Assembly (NCBI GenBank): GCA_948602995.1
Contig: CAPEBR010000033.1
Span: 1-41,225 of the forward strand
Source of the DNA: an uncultured Dorea sp.
Lineage (GTDB): Bacteria; Bacillota; Clostridia; Lachnospirales; Lachnospiraceae
Direction: 5' to 3'
DNA: 41,225 nucleotides
Numbering within the stretch: the stretch's first letter is position 1; each line of letters opens with the position of its first letter. The notes under the pieces were generated by a model, which was not told the DNA's origin, did not search any database, and saw only the letters and a list, made by a program, of their open reading frames with translations. Shown piece after piece: positions 24,909 through 32,220 of this stretch. Both the position numbers and the translations under genes were made by a program.

Positions 24909-24942
24909 TATATAGTTTGCCCGTAAATATTTTCATTTCTTT
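24874..24942. terminator. 69-bp perfect palindrome, bidirectional terminator between plsC and pilT
   Basis: The 34-base arms at 24874-24907 and 24909-24942 are exactly complementary around a single central A. The palindrome contains the last codons and stop of plsC and abuts the stop of pilT. T-rich tracts follow on both strands. It would terminate both convergent genes. So long a perfect palindrome is unusual and unstable in many hosts. Confidence 0.92.
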
Positions 24943-25997
24943 TATAATCTTTTTTTCATCATTTCTGGATTTGAGGCATAAGTCAGTGCTGTTTCTGCTG
25001 TGATTTTATTATTTTTATAGAGATTGATCAGGCTGTTGTCCATGGACAGCATATCTTCTTTATTTGAGGAGTATATGATTCCTTCTATCTGGGGAATCTT
25101 ATTGTCGCGGATCATATTGCGGATAGCCGGAGTTATTGTCATGATCTCGAAAGCAGGGACTCTTCTTCCGTCTATACCCGGTACGAGCTGCTGTGATACA
25201 ACTGCCTGTAATACCATGGAAAGTTGTACTGCAATCTGTCTCTGCTGATTGGCGGGAAATACATCTATAATACGGTCAATGGTATTAGCAGCGCCAATGG
25301 TATGGAGTGTGGATATAACAAGGTGTCCGGTTTCTGCGGCTGTCATGGCTACCTCTATTGTCTCATAATCCCTCATCTCTCCAAGAAGTATTACATCCGG
25401 ACTTTGTCTGAGGGAAGCACGCAGTGCGGTTACATAGCTTTCTGTGTCAACATTAATCTCACGCTGGCTTACAATACTTTTTTTGTGGCGGTGGAGAAAT
25501 TCCAGGGGATCCTCCAGAGTAATGATGTGCTTCTCCATGTTTTCATTAATGTGATCAACAATACATGCCAAAGTTGTTGATTTTCCGCTTCCGGCAGGAC
25601 CGGTAACGAGAACCAGTCCCTTTGGGAGGGATCCGGTCTTAATAATGGTATCTGGAATGCCCAGTTCATCAGGGCTTGGAAGGGAGAAGGTAATCACCCT
25701 TACTACTGCAGAAAGCGTTCCTCTTTGTTTATATGCACTGACACGGAATCTGGAAAGGTTGGGAATTGCAAATGAAAAATCATCATCTCCATTTGTCAGC
25801 AGATCATCCATACTCCGGTTGCCGGCCAGGGCATATATCTGCTCAAGATATCGCTGGGTGTCAGGCGGCATCAGACGGCCATCATCAGCCTTTATAATAT
25901 TTATATCGGTCCGGTAAGAGGCAGGAAGACCAGAGACAATAAAAATATCAGACGCCCGGTCTTCCACTGCCCTTTCTAATAATTCTTGTACATTCAT
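24942..25997 (-). CDS. pilT: PilT-type twitching/retraction ATPase
   Basis: This is a hexameric AAA-like secretion ATPase of the type that retracts type IV pili. The 351 residues show Walker A GPAGSGKS at 133-140, the Asp box LEDPLE at 161-166, Walker B ILLGEMRD at 203-210 and the His box around 224-233 with STLHTIGAANTIDRIIDVFP. AIRNMIRDNK follows, like the AIRNLIRE motif needed for retraction in PilT. The ATG has AAAGGAG 11 bases upstream. It is the last gene of the pilus-like operon. No PilB extension ATPase is present in the window, so this ATPase may be the only motor encoded here. Confidence 0.93.
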   Translation of the reverse strand: MNVQELLERAVEDRASDIFIVSGLPASYRTDINIIKADDGRLMPPDTQRYLEQIYALAGNRSMDDLLTNGDDDFSFAIPNLSRFRVSAYKQRGTLSAVVRVITFSLPSPDELGIPDTIIKTGSLPKGLVLVTGPAGSGKSTTLACIVDHINENMEKHIITLEDPLEFLHRHKKSIVSQREINVDTESYVTALRASLRQSPDVILLGEMRDYETIEVAMTAAETGHLVISTLHTIGAANTIDRIIDVFPANQQRQIAVQLSMVLQAVVSQQLVPGIDGRRVPAFEIMTITPAIRNMIRDNKIPQIEGIIYSSNKEDMLSMDNSLINLYKNNKITAETALTYASNPEMMKKRL

Positions 25998-26080
25998 TTA
26001 TTGAGAATCTCCTTTTTTATTTTTCTACATTATATGATACAAGTGTTAAAAGGTCATGCGTTTCATTCCTGAACTATTTT

Positions 26081-26584
26081 TTATTGAAGAAGGGGAAGTG
26101 AGGAATCTCCTTTCCATTCCTGTGTGGAGATCTGCTTCCATTCCGTAATACGGTAATACCCTTCTATGTCCCTGTCATTTGCTGCCAGGGTAACTCTTAA
26201 TGATTCTGAATCATCATCTCCGACTGGAACCAGATACTGGATAATAAGGGCATTCTGTACCTCCTCATTAGGTGAAACAGTGATTCCTTCTATATTTTCC
26301 AGGGAAGCCAGGGCCTTCTGCTGGTAGTCGGATGTATATAAATTTGATTCTTTTGAAATATCTAATAGAATTTGGTCAACTTTTTCGAGCCTTTCCTCGG
26401 CAAGGTTATTTGCTTTATAATAGGCAGTGGTACGATCTGTCGTTTTCTTGCTGTAATTTTCATCTCTTAGAGCCCCGGAGAGAGAAAGCATGGCAAATAC
26501 CACCATACAAAGAATTACCAGGATAACAAGCATAAAGGATGATCCCACATTAACCGGAGGATAGGAATTCTTTTTTGGTTTCAT
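26081..26584 (-). CDS. Membrane-anchored pilus-assembly-like protein (PilX-like, unassigned)
   Basis: This encodes 167 residues with a short basic N-terminus, a single hydrophobic helix (about 15-37) and an extracytoplasmic domain. The N-terminal arrangement (VGSSFMLVILVILCMVVFAMLSLSGAL) resembles minor pilins or PilX-like tip proteins. It has no clear prepilin peptidase glutamate five residues into the helix. The ATG at 26584 overlaps the preceding stop by 4 bases, with AAGGAGG upstream. It is part of the pilT operon. I do not recognise a named family. Confidence 0.65.
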   Translation of the reverse strand: MKPKKNSYPPVNVGSSFMLVILVILCMVVFAMLSLSGALRDENYSKKTTDRTTAYYKANNLAEERLEKVDQILLDISKESNLYTSDYQQKALASLENIEGITVSPNEEVQNALIIQYLVPVGDDDSESLRVTLAANDRDIEGYYRITEWKQISTQEWKGDSSLPLLQ

Positions 26585-27039
26585 TCTTGCACAGCCTCCT
26601 TCTGTATCATTTTCTGTAAATATTTTTTCACTTCAAGAGAATAGATTTCCTCTGATTCCTGAGAGCCTGAGACAACGATTCTGCCTAAGAGGAAGTTGTC
26701 TGCCTGTTTATAGGAAAGGTTAAGGGAATAAGCAGCGTCATCCTCACTGCAGGTATTCCAGTCATGATTAAAATAGATCATATAATCTCCTTCCTGTCTG
26801 GAGGCTCCTTTTGGAAACTGTACTTTCAGGCAGGCGGGCAGATCCTCACTGCTTCTGAAGATCTCTGCAACAGAGGAGGCATAATTGGCGGCATTGTTCA
26901 GAGCTGTAGTGTCCCGCTCCATTAAATGCGATTTTACAAAAAACCTTACACAGACAGCAGAGGCCAGACAGAAGAACAGGATTGCAATGATAAGTTCCAT
27001 TAGAAAGAGACTGGAACGTTTTGCTGGTTTTCTTTTCAT
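26581..27039 (-). CDS. Pseudopilin-like protein
   Basis: The product begins with a basic segment followed by SSLFLMELIIAILFFCLASAVCVRF. The glutamate early in the hydrophobic helix is the classical type IV pilin/pseudopilin pattern, although the usual glycine before the cleavage site is replaced by Ser or neighbouring residues. The remaining region is a small extracytoplasmic domain. I chose ATG at 27039 (152 residues) because AGAGGAG lies 8 bases upstream; a further ATG 6 codons earlier is less likely. It is co-transcribed with the other pilus-like genes. Confidence 0.65.
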   Translation of the reverse strand: MKRKPAKRSSLFLMELIIAILFFCLASAVCVRFFVKSHLMERDTTALNNAANYASSVAEIFRSSEDLPACLKVQFPKGASRQEGDYMIYFNHDWNTCSEDDAAYSLNLSYKQADNFLLGRIVVSGSQESEEIYSLEVKKYLQKMIQKEAVQE

Positions 27040-27053
27040 GTCAGTATCTCCTC

Positions 27054-27551
27054 TCATATAGAATTGTCAGAATGTATACTGACAAAAACAGATTCCATCT
27101 GTCCTTCATCAGAGGAACAGGAAAAACGTAAAAGTCCGGGCGCCGCTTCTTCCATCTGGAAAGAGGATACCTTCATGATCTCAGTACCGTTTCTAGAAGA
27201 AGCATCAATACCGTCCTGAATGAAAAGCTCGCGGAGTACGCCTTCATCTTCATATATATAGGTGTGATAAAGTGTTTCATTCAGATTACGTTCCAGGATA
27301 AGGGCAGGATGCCCGTCAAAGCTGCCCAGATAAATATTTTGTGTGCCTCCCTCGTCATTCTGACGTATTTTTTCAGTTATATAAGACAGGCAGGTTCTAG
27401 ATGTAAACAGATCCTTAGAACTCTCTGTGATATTTTTATAAATATTAGCAGAAAGAATCAATACTGCCAGAGACGAGGCTGCAAATACGAAGAACAGCGC
27501 AATTGGAAAAATAAAATCAATTGTATGCTGTTTTATTTTCTTATTATTCAT
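27054..27551 (-). CDS. Pilin-like membrane protein, DUF4860-like
   Basis: From ATG at 27551 (GGAGG 6 bases upstream) the protein has 165 residues. One N-terminal transmembrane helix (about 12-36) is followed by an extracytoplasmic domain containing RTCLSYITEKIRQND and a segment with LGSFDGHPALIL. The length and pattern recall DUF4860 proteins, which sit in pilus-like operons of Lachnospiraceae; this is from memory. The gene overlaps the previous gene by 8 bases. Function is unknown; a minor pilin role is inferred from context. Confidence 0.6.
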   Translation of the reverse strand: MNNKKIKQHTIDFIFPIALFFVFAASSLAVLILSANIYKNITESSKDLFTSRTCLSYITEKIRQNDEGGTQNIYLGSFDGHPALILERNLNETLYHTYIYEDEGVLRELFIQDGIDASSRNGTEIMKVSSFQMEEAAPGLLRFSCSSDEGQMESVFVSIHSDNSI

Positions 27552-27882
27552 TGCTTTCCTCCGGTTTGTCAATAATAGTTACATCGGGCAGGATATTTGC
27601 CCCGATTATCTGATAATCAATAAAATATTTTTTGGTATCATAGTGTATTCCATAGGATTCTGTTAAATAATCAAGACTTTCAGGATAGTGTCCTTCTGTC
27701 GCATAACAATGGATTATTCCCTGTCTTACCGCATTTTCCAGACTTTCCATCTGCTTTTTATCCGTATCCTTTCCCAGTGCGGATACACCTGTGTAAAAGA
27801 CGCATCCAACACCGAGAAAAAGGAGAAGAGAAAAAATATGCTTTTTCGTATCTCTGGAGTTGCCTTGATAAAAACGTTTCAT
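27544..27882 (-). CDS. Small pilin-like membrane protein
   Basis: This encodes 112 residues: a basic N-terminus, one hydrophobic helix (about 17-35) and a compact outer domain containing NAVRQGIIHCYATEGHYPES and DYQIIGANILPDVTII. The pattern of a helix followed by 'ATEGHYP...LDYL..YG' is common in type IV pilin-like globular domains, where short peptides of this kind follow the N-terminal helix. The ATG at 27882 has AAAGGAG upstream. It is an operon member between gspF and the DUF4860-like gene. Confidence 0.6.
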   Translation of the reverse strand: MKRFYQGNSRDTKKHIFSLLLFLGVGCVFYTGVSALGKDTDKKQMESLENAVRQGIIHCYATEGHYPESLDYLTESYGIHYDTKKYFIDYQIIGANILPDVTIIDKPEESNE

Positions 27883-27935
27883 ATTAAACGTCTCCTTTCA
27901 TGTATCACTTTTTTAGCTGCAGGAAGCCAGTCAGT

Positions 27936-28979
27936 CTATAAGCCTGCCATAATACCAAGAAGCGGCAGCATAACAGAAAACAGAATAGCGCCTACAATTA
28001 CAGAAAGAATAATAACAAGTGTGGGCTCCAGTCCGGCAATCAGTCCGGTAATCTGGGTATCAACGTCATCCTCATATTCAGCAGCAATCTGACTCATAAC
28101 CTCATCCATAACACCGGCTTTTCCGGCAATGGAGGCCATGCGTGCGTAGACTCCTGTAAATATATGAGTTTCCCGGAATGCATCAGATAAATCCATTCCT
28201 TCGTCAAGCTTAAGCTGGCATTCTGCAAGCTTTTTTTGAAAATGTTCATTTTCTACAAGATTTCCTGCAAGATGGATACCCTGCTCCGGTGACATTCCGC
28301 TTCTAAGTGTCAGTGCCATACCGTCTGCAAAGCGGCATGCGGCTGTCTTTTCATATATATTTCTGGCAAAGGAAAAATGATAGCCTGCCTTTAAAAGCAG
28401 CGTTTTTCCCCCTTTCGTTCTTGTAAGGTAAAATACAAGAACGACAAATACCGCGGCAATTATAATAAATACAGAAGCGTAACGGGAGAGTCCCTCTCCT
28501 GCCTTTAGGATACCCTTTGAAAAGCCGCTCATCTCCTGCCCTAGCTGGCTGAATACCTGGTTGAAAATCGGCATAACTTTTGTGATCAGAATAAGAATCA
28601 CTGCCAGCATCATAAGAATCATGATAAGAGGGTATGTAAGGGCGCTTTTAATAGTCTGCGCCAGGTTATCCTCTCTGGTGTAATGTGTGCTTAAGGACTC
28701 CATGACTTCGTCAAGAGTACCGGTCTCTTCCCCAAGCTTTACCATATGAAGCATATAATCGGGAAATACTGCGGCCTCACTTACAGCTTCATAAAAGAAA
28801 CCAGTTTCCTCCATCTTTTCCTTCATGAGGGCAAGAAGTGTACGTTCACTCTCATTTTGGGAATCTTCTTCAAGAATACCAAGCCCTTCCAGTGAGGAAA
28901 TGCCGGACTTTAAGATCATTGCCATCTGGTTGCAGAATGCTGCTGTCTCCAGATTGGACAAAGGTGTTTTATTTGCCAT
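27936..28979 (-). CDS. GspF/PilC-family inner membrane platform protein
   Basis: This is a platform protein of type II secretion / type IV pilus systems that couples the ATPase to the growing or retracting fibre. The 347 residues carry two repeats of the T2SF domain. The first begins near 10-30 with FCNQMAMILKSGISSLEGL, the second near 208-230 with CRFADGMALTLRSGMSPEQGI. Three hydrophobic helices sit near 115-135, 165-187 and 318-345. The ATG at 28979 has GGAAGGAG upstream. It follows the transglutaminase gene by 37 bases. Confidence 0.9.
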   Translation of the reverse strand: MANKTPLSNLETAAFCNQMAMILKSGISSLEGLGILEEDSQNESERTLLALMKEKMEETGFFYEAVSEAAVFPDYMLHMVKLGEETGTLDEVMESLSTHYTREDNLAQTIKSALTYPLIMILMMLAVILILITKVMPIFNQVFSQLGQEMSGFSKGILKAGEGLSRYASVFIIIAAVFVVLVFYLTRTKGGKTLLLKAGYHFSFARNIYEKTAACRFADGMALTLRSGMSPEQGIHLAGNLVENEHFQKKLAECQLKLDEGMDLSDAFRETHIFTGVYARMASIAGKAGVMDEVMSQIAAEYEDDVDTQITGLIAGLEPTLVIILSVIVGAILFSVMLPLLGIMAGL

Positions 28980-29016
28980 ATTTAAACTCCTTCCATATTA
29001 TTAAATAAGTGTACTT

Positions 29017-30036
29017 CTAATAAATGTACTTCACTGTGTAATTACTGCCATCGCCTACATACTTTTTCACGCTGCCCTTTCCATTATTGGAGGCAAGGGT
29101 TGGATCCATAAGCGACCAGTTCTTTCCATCAAATTCAATTACATTATCTACCCATCCCTTTTCAGTCAGATAACAGCTGATCCAGGCATGGTAGATTTCT
29201 CCGGAATAACCGACCTCAAGTCTGGTAGGAATGCGCTGCGTACGAAGCATCGCCGCCATAAGCGCGGCATAATCAAAACAAATTCCTTTTTTTGTTTTCA
29301 GTGTATGATCTACATCTGGAATGTAACCATAGGCAATATTCTCTGCTTTTTTTGTGTCGTATTCTATATTTTCTGTTACATATAGATAAATATTTTCTAC
29401 AGCATCCAGATCACTTTTACACCCCTCTGCCAGTGAACTTCCCTCAGAAACAGCCTTTGATTTGTTATTGTAATCTACATATACATTTGGTGTAAGATAA
29501 GGAAGAAACTCATCTTCCAGGATAACATCTGCAGATTCGGTAAAGGCAACTGCATACAGATCCTGAGATAAATCAGCAGATTCATATAAAGTAAAAGTAT
29601 ATCCGCCGTCTCCTCCAGTCAGGGGATAGGTTACAGGTTCTCCCCTGGCTTCGACCAAATATGTGCACGTAACGCCGTCCGGTCCCTGAACCTGGAATTT
29701 TACTTTTTCATTGCTGCCGCTGTAGGTTAGCATCATATAGCCTTTGGATACATTTGATATATCCATCGAAACGATATCATTTCCAAAGACACTTTTTCCA
29801 GAAGCTTCCGGAGTCAGTACACGGGGAGTGTTGTCCCGGTCTGGAGTATTGTCATCAGCCTCTTTCTTCGTTTTAGAAGAGGAATTTGAGGAAGCCTGGC
29901 TGTCTGAAGCAAACGAACTGCCGCCAGAGGAACAGCCTGGAACCAGAAGGGCTGATATCAGGATGAATGCCATTACTCTCCCACAGAACAGCCGTGGGCG
30001 CCGCCTGATGCCTGATTGAAAACATTCTGCAGCCAT
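29017..30036 (-). CDS. Secreted lipoprotein with transglutaminase-like domain
   Basis: The N-terminus has a basic stretch, a hydrophobic core (VMAFILISALLVPGC) and a lipobox cysteine, so the protein is probably an exported lipoprotein. A Ser/Asn-rich linker follows. The C-terminal transglutaminase-like core shows the expected triad: Cys in KGICFDYAALMAAML, His in YHAWISCYL and Asp in LMDPTLA. It may cleave or cross-link peptides or amides at the cell surface. I chose ATG at 30036 (339 residues) because AAAGGAG lies 8 bases upstream; 12 codons of upstream frame are unlikely to be used. It is the first gene of the pilus-like run, but its functional link to pili is inference. Confidence 0.82.
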   Translation of the reverse strand: MAAECFQSGIRRRPRLFCGRVMAFILISALLVPGCSSGGSSFASDSQASSNSSSKTKKEADDNTPDRDNTPRVLTPEASGKSVFGNDIVSMDISNVSKGYMMLTYSGSNEKVKFQVQGPDGVTCTYLVEARGEPVTYPLTGGDGGYTFTLYESADLSQDLYAVAFTESADVILEDEFLPYLTPNVYVDYNNKSKAVSEGSSLAEGCKSDLDAVENIYLYVTENIEYDTKKAENIAYGYIPDVDHTLKTKKGICFDYAALMAAMLRTQRIPTRLEVGYSGEIYHAWISCYLTEKGWVDNVIEFDGKNWSLMDPTLASNNGKGSVKKYVGDGSNYTVKYIY

Positions 30037-30063
30037 ACAGGAATCTCCTTTCTGTTTAATTAG

Positions 30064-30098
30064 TATACTCACGGCCGATTTATCTGGCGCGCAGTATA
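30064..30098. repeat. TATACTC...AGTATA short repeat copy
   Basis: This is a compact version of the element at 8811-8936. It begins TATACTC, contains CGATTTATCTGGCGC and ends GCAGTATA. It may be an internally deleted copy. It lies between the divergent transglutaminase gene and the DUF6033-like gene. Confidence 0.55.
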
Positions 30099-30206
30099 AC
30101 AGTTTAGTAGTACGATTAATGAAATGGTGTACTTAGCTAATGTCTTACATTTCCTATTATAACATGTTTTTATTATATTTTAAAGAATCCCAGAGGCATT
30201 TGTACT

Positions 30207-30233
30207 TATGAATCTTCATGATTTCGCCGATAT
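30207..30233 (+). promoter_or_regulatory. Sigma-28 (SigD)-like promoter upstream of the 30268 gene
   Basis: GCCGATAT at 30226-30233 matches the flagellar sigma-28 -10 consensus. A weak -35 (TATG, within TTATGA) lies 15 bases upstream, and the gene starts 34 bases downstream. A very similar arrangement (GCCGATAA with TTAT) precedes flgM. Confidence 0.6.
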
Positions 30234-30267
30234 TAATAATAGATAAAGAGGTATTGGAGGGATTTTT

Positions 30268-31329
30268 ATGCAGGTGAAAAATGACAGCATTTACCGTGAA
30301 AAAGCACCCGCAGAATTGCCCCAGGTAAATTTCCAGAAGGACATGCAGAATGAAAATAAGCCAGATCAGTCTGGTGCAGCCGCTATGATGAATTACCTTA
30401 AGGAAAATTATAAACATATTAATTTTAGCTTCATTTCTTTTGATAATAAAAGTCAGATCGGTCAGTATGGTTCAACAAAAAAGGGAATGAATCATGTGGC
30501 AATTTCTCCGGAGCTTTTAGAAAAGATGAGTACGGATGAAGAAGTAAGGAAACAGGTGGAGAATGTTCTGAACCATCTGGACAGCTATCAGAAGAGTGCA
30601 CAGACAAGTGCATTCTTAAGGGACAAAGAGCTGGTGGGTATGGGACTTGTCCTGAGTGAGGATGGACAGGTATCTATGTGGACGGCCACCACAGAGCGCG
30701 ACAAGGAAAAGATTTATCCAACCTATTGGCGTGACAGGGAATCCACATCCTTTTATTCCAAACATGCAAAGGATAAGGGATACAGCTCCCCATACAATTA
30801 TTCACACAGTACTAATATGATGCGCCTGGCAAACGCCAGAAATGTAACAGCAGTCAGAGGACTGATCTCAGCAAAATACGGGGAGATACAAAAGGTAAAG
30901 ATGCAGGTAAAGGATCCGGCCGAGGCAGCATCCATTGTAAGAAAGATCAAATCTGTCATACAAAGTGGTAATATTAAGATTGCAAGACTTCATAAAGAGG
31001 AACGGCTGGCTTTCCAGAAAAAAGCAGCTGAAAAGAAAATGAAGGAAAAGCTTGCAAGGCGTCTTGCAGAAGAACTCAGACGAAAGAAAACCGCAAGACA
31101 GGGTCAGGAGCAGTGCCAGACATCCCACCTTGATGATGTGCTTCCAAAGCCGTCATTGAACGATGAGAGATTCCGCCAGATTGCAGAGCAGTATGTTAAC
31201 TCCATGCCTGAGTCCGCAGTAGCCGCAGAGACTGGAGGAGTGTCAGGAACAGTTGCCGGGGGAGGTGAAGCGGTAGTAAGTGTATCCGTTGTATCGGCGC
31301 CTGTGGCATCGATAGACTGCAGCGCGTAA
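30268..31329 (+). CDS. Uncharacterised DUF6033-like protein, likely flagellar regulon
   Basis: This encodes a soluble 353-residue protein without signal peptide. The middle contains ISFDNKSQIGQYGSTKKGMNHVAISPELLEKM, which resembles proteins labelled DUF6033 in Lachnospiraceae (from memory). Residues about 250-280 form a very basic, probably helical stretch (KKAAEKKMKEKLARRLAEEL), and the C-terminal 60 residues are low-complexity (Gly/Ala/Val/Ser). The ATG has TTGGAGGG upstream. A sigma-28-like promoter suggests expression with late flagellar genes, and the gene lies beside csrA-fliW but on the opposite strand. The function is unknown. A GGGGACGGGG palindrome follows the stop. Confidence 0.75.
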   Translation: MQVKNDSIYREKAPAELPQVNFQKDMQNENKPDQSGAAAMMNYLKENYKHINFSFISFDNKSQIGQYGSTKKGMNHVAISPELLEKMSTDEEVRKQVENVLNHLDSYQKSAQTSAFLRDKELVGMGLVLSEDGQVSMWTATTERDKEKIYPTYWRDRESTSFYSKHAKDKGYSSPYNYSHSTNMMRLANARNVTAVRGLISAKYGEIQKVKMQVKDPAEAASIVRKIKSVIQSGNIKIARLHKEERLAFQKKAAEKKMKEKLARRLAEELRRKKTARQGQEQCQTSHLDDVLPKPSLNDERFRQIAEQYVNSMPESAVAAETGGVSGTVAGGGEAVVSVSVVSAPVASIDCSA

Positions 31330-31331
31330 AA

Positions 31332-31414
31332 GTTGGGGACGGGGCAATTTTCACATCAAAAGCTCCACTGGAGCTTTTGATGCGCGCTATGGCGAAAATT
31401 GCCCTGTCCCCAAC
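31332..31414. repeat. GGGGACGGGG palindrome copy B, overlapping csrA 3' end
   Basis: This is an 83-base near-palindrome with ends GTTGGGGACGGGG and CCCTGTCCCCAAC and an AAAAGCTCC/GGAGCTTTT inner stem. It is nearly the inverted form of copy A (24080-24160). It separates convergent genes and likely terminates both, but also supplies the last codons of csrA. Confidence 0.85.
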
Positions 31415-31623
31415 TTTAGTTTTTCAAGGAGTTCTTTTGGTGCAGCTTCGGCTGCTTTTTTATTTTCGGCTGCAGCTTCTTTTAATTCGGTGCGGAGAAT
31501 TGGGATTTCTTTTGGTGCATCAACTGCAAGCTTTACCCAGTCGGCTCCTGTTTCCATAACTGTCAGAGTGATATTGTGATTGATCGAAAGGGATTCACCT
31601 TTTTTTCTCTGTAATATGAGCAT
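31387..31623 (-). CDS. csrA: Carbon storage regulator CsrA
   Basis: CsrA is a dimeric RNA-binding protein that in Bacillus represses hag (flagellin) translation and is antagonised by FliW. The 78 residues begin MLILQRKKGESLSI with the key Leu4. Arg44, essential for RNA binding, is present in ILRTEL. The C-terminal extension beyond the usual end (LKLGTGQFSP) is encoded by a GGGGACGGGG-family repeat, so the natural end of the gene may have been replaced. The ATG has GGAGGGGG upstream. The stop of fliW lies just before it. Confidence 0.95.
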   Translation of the reverse strand: MLILQRKKGESLSINHNITLTVMETGADWVKLAVDAPKEIPILRTELKEAAAENKKAAEAAPKELLEKLKLGTGQFSP

Positions 31624-31624
31624 A

Positions 31625-32071
31625 TTATTCCCCCTCCTTTTTTGACAGATCTGAAAGCTTATGCCGGAAGGTGTATTCAGGCTGTTCCAGCATGACTTGC
31701 TTTGCTTTTCTGTTTATTGCATTTACGGCAAGAGGCGCTCTTAAGTTTACGGTGGAATCCTCTATTGGGTCGTGTATGACGCTGATAACATAATAGGAGA
31801 TGTCATCATGGGAGCCGGCTTCCAGTTCTTTTAGATCTTTTTCTGAGAGCACTGGCGCATAGTCAGGACAGATCATAAATGGATTCATGACAATGAAGGA
31901 TAGAGATTCATCCTCCAGGGATTGTAATGAGATCATGGAATCATTTTCCGCATTAAAGGGAAGAGGAAGATAACGGGTACAGGATTCAAATCCAAATAGT
32001 CCATCCATAATCTGTATGATATCATTTTCTTCATAGGATATTTCACCAAAATATTTTGCATTAATATTCAA
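31625..32071 (-). CDS. fliW: Flagellar assembly factor FliW
   Basis: FliW binds flagellin and CsrA, forming the partner switch that ties flagellin translation to secretion. The 148 residues show the family pattern: an N-terminal GEISYEENDIIQIMDGLFGFESCTRYLPLP segment, then FIVMNPFMICPDY and VISVIHDPIEDSTVNLRAPLAVNAINRKAKQV. The start is TTG at 32071, supported by AAGGAGG 10 bases upstream. The next in-frame ATG is deep in the gene. The gene overlaps nothing and ends one base before the csrA start. Confidence 0.94.
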   Translation of the reverse strand: MNINAKYFGEISYEENDIIQIMDGLFGFESCTRYLPLPFNAENDSMISLQSLEDESLSFIVMNPFMICPDYAPVLSEKDLKELEAGSHDDISYYVISVIHDPIEDSTVNLRAPLAVNAINRKAKQVMLEQPEYTFRHKLSDLSKKEGE

Positions 32072-32132
32072 TGTATGGTACCTCCTTGTTTTTTTGCGAT
32101 ACAGGGGACGAAGTGTTACTATTCACGGCTCA

Positions 32133-32156
32133 GGAATGCGCTGATCTGCGCATTCC
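32133..32156. repeat. GC hairpin in the DUF6470-fliW gap
   Basis: GGAATGCGC (32133-32141) and GCGCATTCC (32148-32156) form a 9-bp stem with a 6-base loop. Together with the palindrome at 32199-32220 it lies in the 139-base gap upstream of fliW, where it could attenuate transcription. Confidence 0.55.
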
Positions 32157-32198
32157 GTGAGAACATGATGCACGACGAATTTTCCTATATCACAAAGA

Positions 32199-32220
32199 AA
32201 GGGCTTAATATTAAGCCCTT
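32199..32220 (-). terminator. Palindrome at the end of the YviE-like gene
   Basis: AAGGGCTTAATATTAAGCCCTT is a perfect 22-bp palindrome including the stop codon of the YviE-like gene. On the minus strand TTCTTTG follows, so partial termination or attenuation before fliW is possible. Confidence 0.5.

Noticed and set aside
26048..26062. Similarity of AAAAGGTCATG near 26050 to the hairpin at 6285
   Set aside because: Only about 11 bases match and the complementary arm is missing; probably chance.
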